The notes beneath the pieces were generated by a model. The model saw nothing but the letters and a program-made list of their open reading frames with translations. It made no database searches and had not been told where the DNA came from. Below, piece by piece: positions 61,538-64,000 of a DNA stretch of 64,000 nucleotides. A program made the translations under genes and the position numbers. Where the stretch lies: the NCBI RefSeq assembly GCF_900142215.1, contig NZ_FRAC01000011.1, positions 62,001 to 126,000 on the forward strand, written 5' to 3'. Positions within the stretch are counted from its first letter, which is position 1, and each line of letters opens with the position of its first letter. Source of the DNA: Anaerocolumna jejuensis DSM 15929 (GTDB lineage Bacteria; Bacillota; Clostridia; Lachnospirales; Lachnospiraceae).

Positions 61538-61949
61538 GACTAGTTAAGCAAAATAATAGAATGATAATTCTCCAAGTGGTCCAATAATATATTTAAAATT
61601 GGATGCTAGCTGATGTTTGATTCAGTTTAAGCATTGTAAATTTAGATGACATTTCCCTGAAGCTTATGGAAAATGAAAGTCTAACTTCCGAAAAGCAGGA
61701 AGATTATGATATTTTAATTACCTATGTTAAAAGAGAGACCGGCATTGCCGATAATGATACTATACGATATAATGTTCCGCTGAACCTGAAGAGTTACACA
61801 GTAACAAACAAAGTAATTTTTTGCCTGGATAACCTGATGTTATAACAGTTCGAAAAGTGACCTGCCAAAGCATTGCATAATTGCACTCCGCATGTTAAAG
61901 TAAAGAATGAGAACTTGAATATGGAATTACATTCAGGGAAGGAGAAAAC
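61538..61949. other. Intergenic region with possible gene remnant
   Basis: 412 bp. Within it 61666-61845 encodes an open frame with no convincing ribosome-binding site (see next entry). Otherwise nothing was identified. Confidence 0.35.
61666..61845 (+). pseudogene. Possible fragment of a larger protein
   Basis: A 59-codon frame (MENESLTSEKQEDYDILITYV at the start, ending in LDNLML). It stays open upstream for about 16 codons before a stop and has no ribosome-binding site. The composition is protein-like, so it may be the 3' end of a decayed gene. No family assigned. Confidence 0.35.
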
Positions 61950-62828
61950 ATGAAAAGACCTGGAGATTATTTGGCAACAGTTCTGCCGCTTTTACTGGCA
62001 TTTGCAATACAGATTCTGGGAGCTGCCTGGATTGGAATTATCTATTCCTTAGTTAAAGTATATCATACTGCCTCCCAGGGAGGAATTGATATAAACAGTT
62101 TACAGGGAAATCTTGCAGCAGATATACAGGACCCTCAATTCCTTCTGGTGATATCAGCGATATTCGGCGTTATTGACATTATTGTATTTGGAATTTGGTT
62201 AAGAAACATTAAAAGAAAGGAAGTACTTGACAGGAAACCCAGCAGCCTTTCTGCAAAGAACGTGGTCATTATCATTGCACTTGGCATGTGCCTGCAGATT
62301 GGACTTTCCATTATACTGACTTTGATTTCAAGCCTGCAGCCCGGATGGTTTGAAAAATACGGAGATCTTATGGATAAGCTGGGGATGGGCAATTCACTTG
62401 CTTCCTTTTTATATGTTGGAATCATAGGGCCTATTGCAGAAGAGTTAATCTTCCGCGGAGTTACCATGCATAAGGCAAGAAAGGTTTTACCCTTCTTTGC
62501 TGCGAATATTTTACAGGCACTTCTTTTTGGAATTTATCACATGAATATTATTCAGGGCTTGTATGCCTTTGCCATCGGCCTTTGCTTTGGACTTGTGCGC
62601 TATGTCTTTCACACGCTTGCAGCCTCCATTGCCCTTCATATGTCAGTGAATTTAAGCGGTATACTGCTTAGCTATGCCCTTACTGACAAGCTGCTGTTAA
62701 GTCCGGTAAGCGGCGGGATTCTGTTTGTGGTAAGTGCAGCAGGCATCGTATGCAGCCTGATTTACTTTATCCGGCTTTCCAGAAATGCTGAGGAAGAAAA
62801 TACCTTATATACCTATGACGAAAACTAA
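61950..62828 (+). CDS. CPBP family intramembrane protease
   Basis: A 292-aa membrane protein with about eight hydrophobic segments. The CPBP (Abi) motifs are present: EELIFRGV (motif 1, EExxxR), then FGIYHMNIIQGLYAF (motif 2) and HMSVNLSG (motif 3). Such glutamic proteases act in prenyl-protein processing, bacteriocin immunity or signalling. Start follows GGGAAGGAG. A terminator with an internal promoter follows. Confidence 0.92.
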   Translation: MKRPGDYLATVLPLLLAFAIQILGAAWIGIIYSLVKVYHTASQGGIDINSLQGNLAADIQDPQFLLVISAIFGVIDIIVFGIWLRNIKRKEVLDRKPSSLSAKNVVIIIALGMCLQIGLSIILTLISSLQPGWFEKYGDLMDKLGMGNSLASFLYVGIIGPIAEELIFRGVTMHKARKVLPFFAANILQALLFGIYHMNIIQGLYAFAIGLCFGLVRYVFHTLAASIALHMSVNLSGILLSYALTDKLLLSPVSGGILFVVSAAGIVCSLIYFIRLSRNAEEENTLYTYDEN

Positions 62829-62842
62829 ACCGTAAAAAAAAT

Positions 62843-62871
62843 TTGTTATCCTTCCTGACTTCGGCTATAAT
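62843..62871 (+). promoter_or_regulatory. Promoter of CCA gene, inside terminator hairpin
   Basis: TTGTTA (62843-62848), exact 17-bp spacer, TATAAT (62866-62871). The -10 lies in the loop of the hairpin 62848-62894, so a transcript starting near 62878 has only the 3' arm. Confidence 0.7.
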
Positions 62872-62900
62872 AAAGATAGTAAGTCAGGAAGGATTTTTTT
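62848..62900 (+). terminator. Terminator of CPBP gene overlapping the next ribosome-binding site
   Basis: ATCCTTCCTGACTT (62848-62861) pairs with AAGTCAGGAAGGAT (62881-62894), followed by TTTTTT. The 3' arm contains AGGAAGGA, the ribosome-binding site of the CCA gene that starts at 62901. Confidence 0.85.
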
Positions 62901-64000
62901 ATGAAGATAGAACTGCCAAAGCATGTGGATTATATTATAAAGGAATTGCAGAAACACGGTTACGAAGCCTATGCAGTAGGCGGATGTGTAAGAGATGTCA
63001 TATTGGGAAGGGAGCCGGAGGACTGGGATATTACCACCTCTGCCAGCCCTCGCCAGGTAAAGGAAATTTTTAAGAGAACGGTTGATACCGGTATTCTGCA
63101 TGGTACGGTTACAGTCATGTTTGATAAGATGGGCTATGAAGTTACCACTTACCGGATTGACGGCGAGTATGAGGATAACCGACACCCGAAGGAAGTGACC
63201 TATACTCCCTATCTCTCAGAGGATTTAATGAGAAGGGATTTTACCATAAATGCCATGGCGTACAATGAGGAAAGCGGACTGGTGGACATTTTTGAAGGGC
63301 TTAAGGATTTAAAGGAAGGCCGCATCCGCTGTGTCGGAAGCGCGGCCAGGCGTTTTGATGAAGATGCGCTGCGTATTTTAAGGGCCGTCCGCTTTTCTGC
63401 CCAGTTAGGCTTTGATATTGAGGAGGAAACCTTTCTTGCGGCAAAGGAAATGGCAGAGCACCTTCAAAATATCAGTGCAGAGCGTATCAGAACAGAGATT
63501 AATAAACTTCTGCTGTCGCCTCATCCGGACAGGCTTTTTATTGCCTACGAGCTTGGAATTACAAAGGTGGTACTGCCGGAATTTGATCCCATGATGAATG
63601 AAAATAAGTTAACCTGGAAGGGCGAAGAACCTCGGGGGAGCTTCTATTTGAGGAGCATAAAGCTGATAGAGGAGAAACTGGCTTCTGCCGGAAAAGGAAA
63701 AGAAAAGGAGTACTTAATCCTTGCCTGGACTCTGCTGTTACAAGGACTTTCGGCAGAGGAAGGAAGAGAAGTCCTAAAAAGGCTTAAGTTTGACAATGAG
63801 ACCACAGAGTATGTATACCGGCTGATAACCTGGAACAGCTATGAATTCCTCCTCACTCCTTACGGAATGAGAAAAGCTGCCAACCTCATCGGGAAGGATC
63901 TGATGAGAATGCTTTTTTGTGTGAAAGAGACGCTTATTCTGGCGGAAGAGGGAAGCCTTTCTAACAGAAAGGGCGGAGAGCTTGAGAAGGCCAAGGAGCT
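62901..64000 (+). CDS. cca: CCA tRNA nucleotidyltransferase (partial, cut by window end)
   Basis: The first about 366 codons of a class II CCA-adding enzyme or poly(A)-polymerase-type protein, with no stop inside the window. Motif A region YAVGGCVRDVILGREPEDWDIT contains the catalytic DxD; LMRRDFTINAMAYN and RRFDEDALRILRAVRFSAQLGF (motifs B-E) follow. It adds or repairs the 3' CCA of tRNA. Start codon follows AGGAAGGA located in the terminator stem. Confidence 0.95.
   Translation, partial: MKIELPKHVDYIIKELQKHGYEAYAVGGCVRDVILGREPEDWDITTSASPRQVKEIFKRTVDTGILHGTVTVMFDKMGYEVTTYRIDGEYEDNRHPKEVTYTPYLSEDLMRRDFTINAMAYNEESGLVDIFEGLKDLKEGRIRCVGSAARRFDEDALRILRAVRFSAQLGFDIEEETFLAAKEMAEHLQNISAERIRTEINKLLLSPHPDRLFIAYELGITKVVLPEFDPMMNENKLTWKGEEPRGSFYLRSIKLIEEKLASAGKGKEKEYLILAWTLLLQGLSAEEGREVLKRLKFDNETTEYVYRLITWNSYEFLLTPYGMRKAANLIGKDLMRMLFCVKETLILAEEGSLSNRKGGELEKAKE

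Noticed and set aside
1..64000. CRISPR arrays, tRNA, rRNA, complete insertion sequences, prophage
   Set aside because: No spacer-repeat series, no cloverleaf sequence, no transposase or phage structural ORF was seen. Tandem repeats present have no unique spacers.

Overview
The window is a low-GC chromosomal segment that looks like a spore-forming, strictly anaerobic Firmicute, most likely a member of the Lachnospiraceae (inference). The basis is the T-box and riboswitch-controlled metabolism, a pyrophosphate-type phosphofructokinase, an anaerobic ribonucleotide reductase with two activase-like radical SAM proteins, a cotJABC spore-coat operon, a YtvI-like protein, a large Gram-positive-type SRP RNA and strong AGGAGG ribosome-binding sites. 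No phage, complete insertion sequence, CRISPR array, tRNA or rRNA was found.

Layout. 1-3.4 kb holds a DUF885 lipoprotein, a DUF6273 protein and a small lipoprotein. 3.4-5.9 kb is a Met-specific T-box and metG. 5.9-10.6 kb is a block on mixed strands: a DUF4965 glutaminase-like enzyme with a divergent ArsR-type regulator, then cotJABC. 10.9-14.1 kb carries tatD, ksgA and a PPi-PFK. 14.5-17.4 kb has a membrane MutS-like ATPase and a MerR-methyltransferase fusion. 17.8-20.4 kb is nrdDG. 20.7-23.4 kb has a Uup-type ABC-F protein, yqeY and a small unknown. 23.6-27.1 kb contains an amidohydrolase with a divergent HxlR regulator and a TetR/MATE efflux pair. 27.2-31.4 kb has a repeat-rich unknown protein, a GNAT acetyltransferase with an NrdG2-type activase, and tadA. 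31.5-34.6 kb holds a membrane protein, a secreted C39-like cysteine protease, the SRP RNA and an unassigned structured-RNA candidate. 34.6-41 kb has two large uncharacterised proteins (one with a cNMP-binding-like domain; one with TPR-like repeats and a CbbX-like AAA+ domain) and a CBS-DRTGG-DHH pyrophosphatase. 41-47 kb has a flavin reductase, a shikimate-kinase-like protein, murA, an HD-GYP protein and SAM-riboswitch-controlled metK. 47-52 kb carries a two-component system, an orphan TM1266-type regulator, a kinase/ParB-like fusion and the YtvI-like protein. 52-58.4 kb has a Pro T-box with proS and a TPP riboswitch with cytX-thiM-thiE-thiD (thiamine salvage). 58.7-64 kb has a nitroreductase with a MarR regulator, a WG-repeat lipoprotein, a CPBP protease and the start of a CCA-adding enzyme running off the end.

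The best leads are: a dispersed repeat whose two hairpins covary while one loop stays constant (four copies, two of them in the thiamine-operon leader); a compact structured RNA with its own terminator downstream of the SRP RNA; the adjacent cNMP-like and AAA+ proteins; two unusual fusions (MerR-methyltransferase with a textbook 19-bp-spacer operator, and nucleotide kinase-ParB-like); a probably leaderless marR; and a promoter placed inside a terminator hairpin in front of the CCA gene. All functional statements rest on motif reading without database searches.
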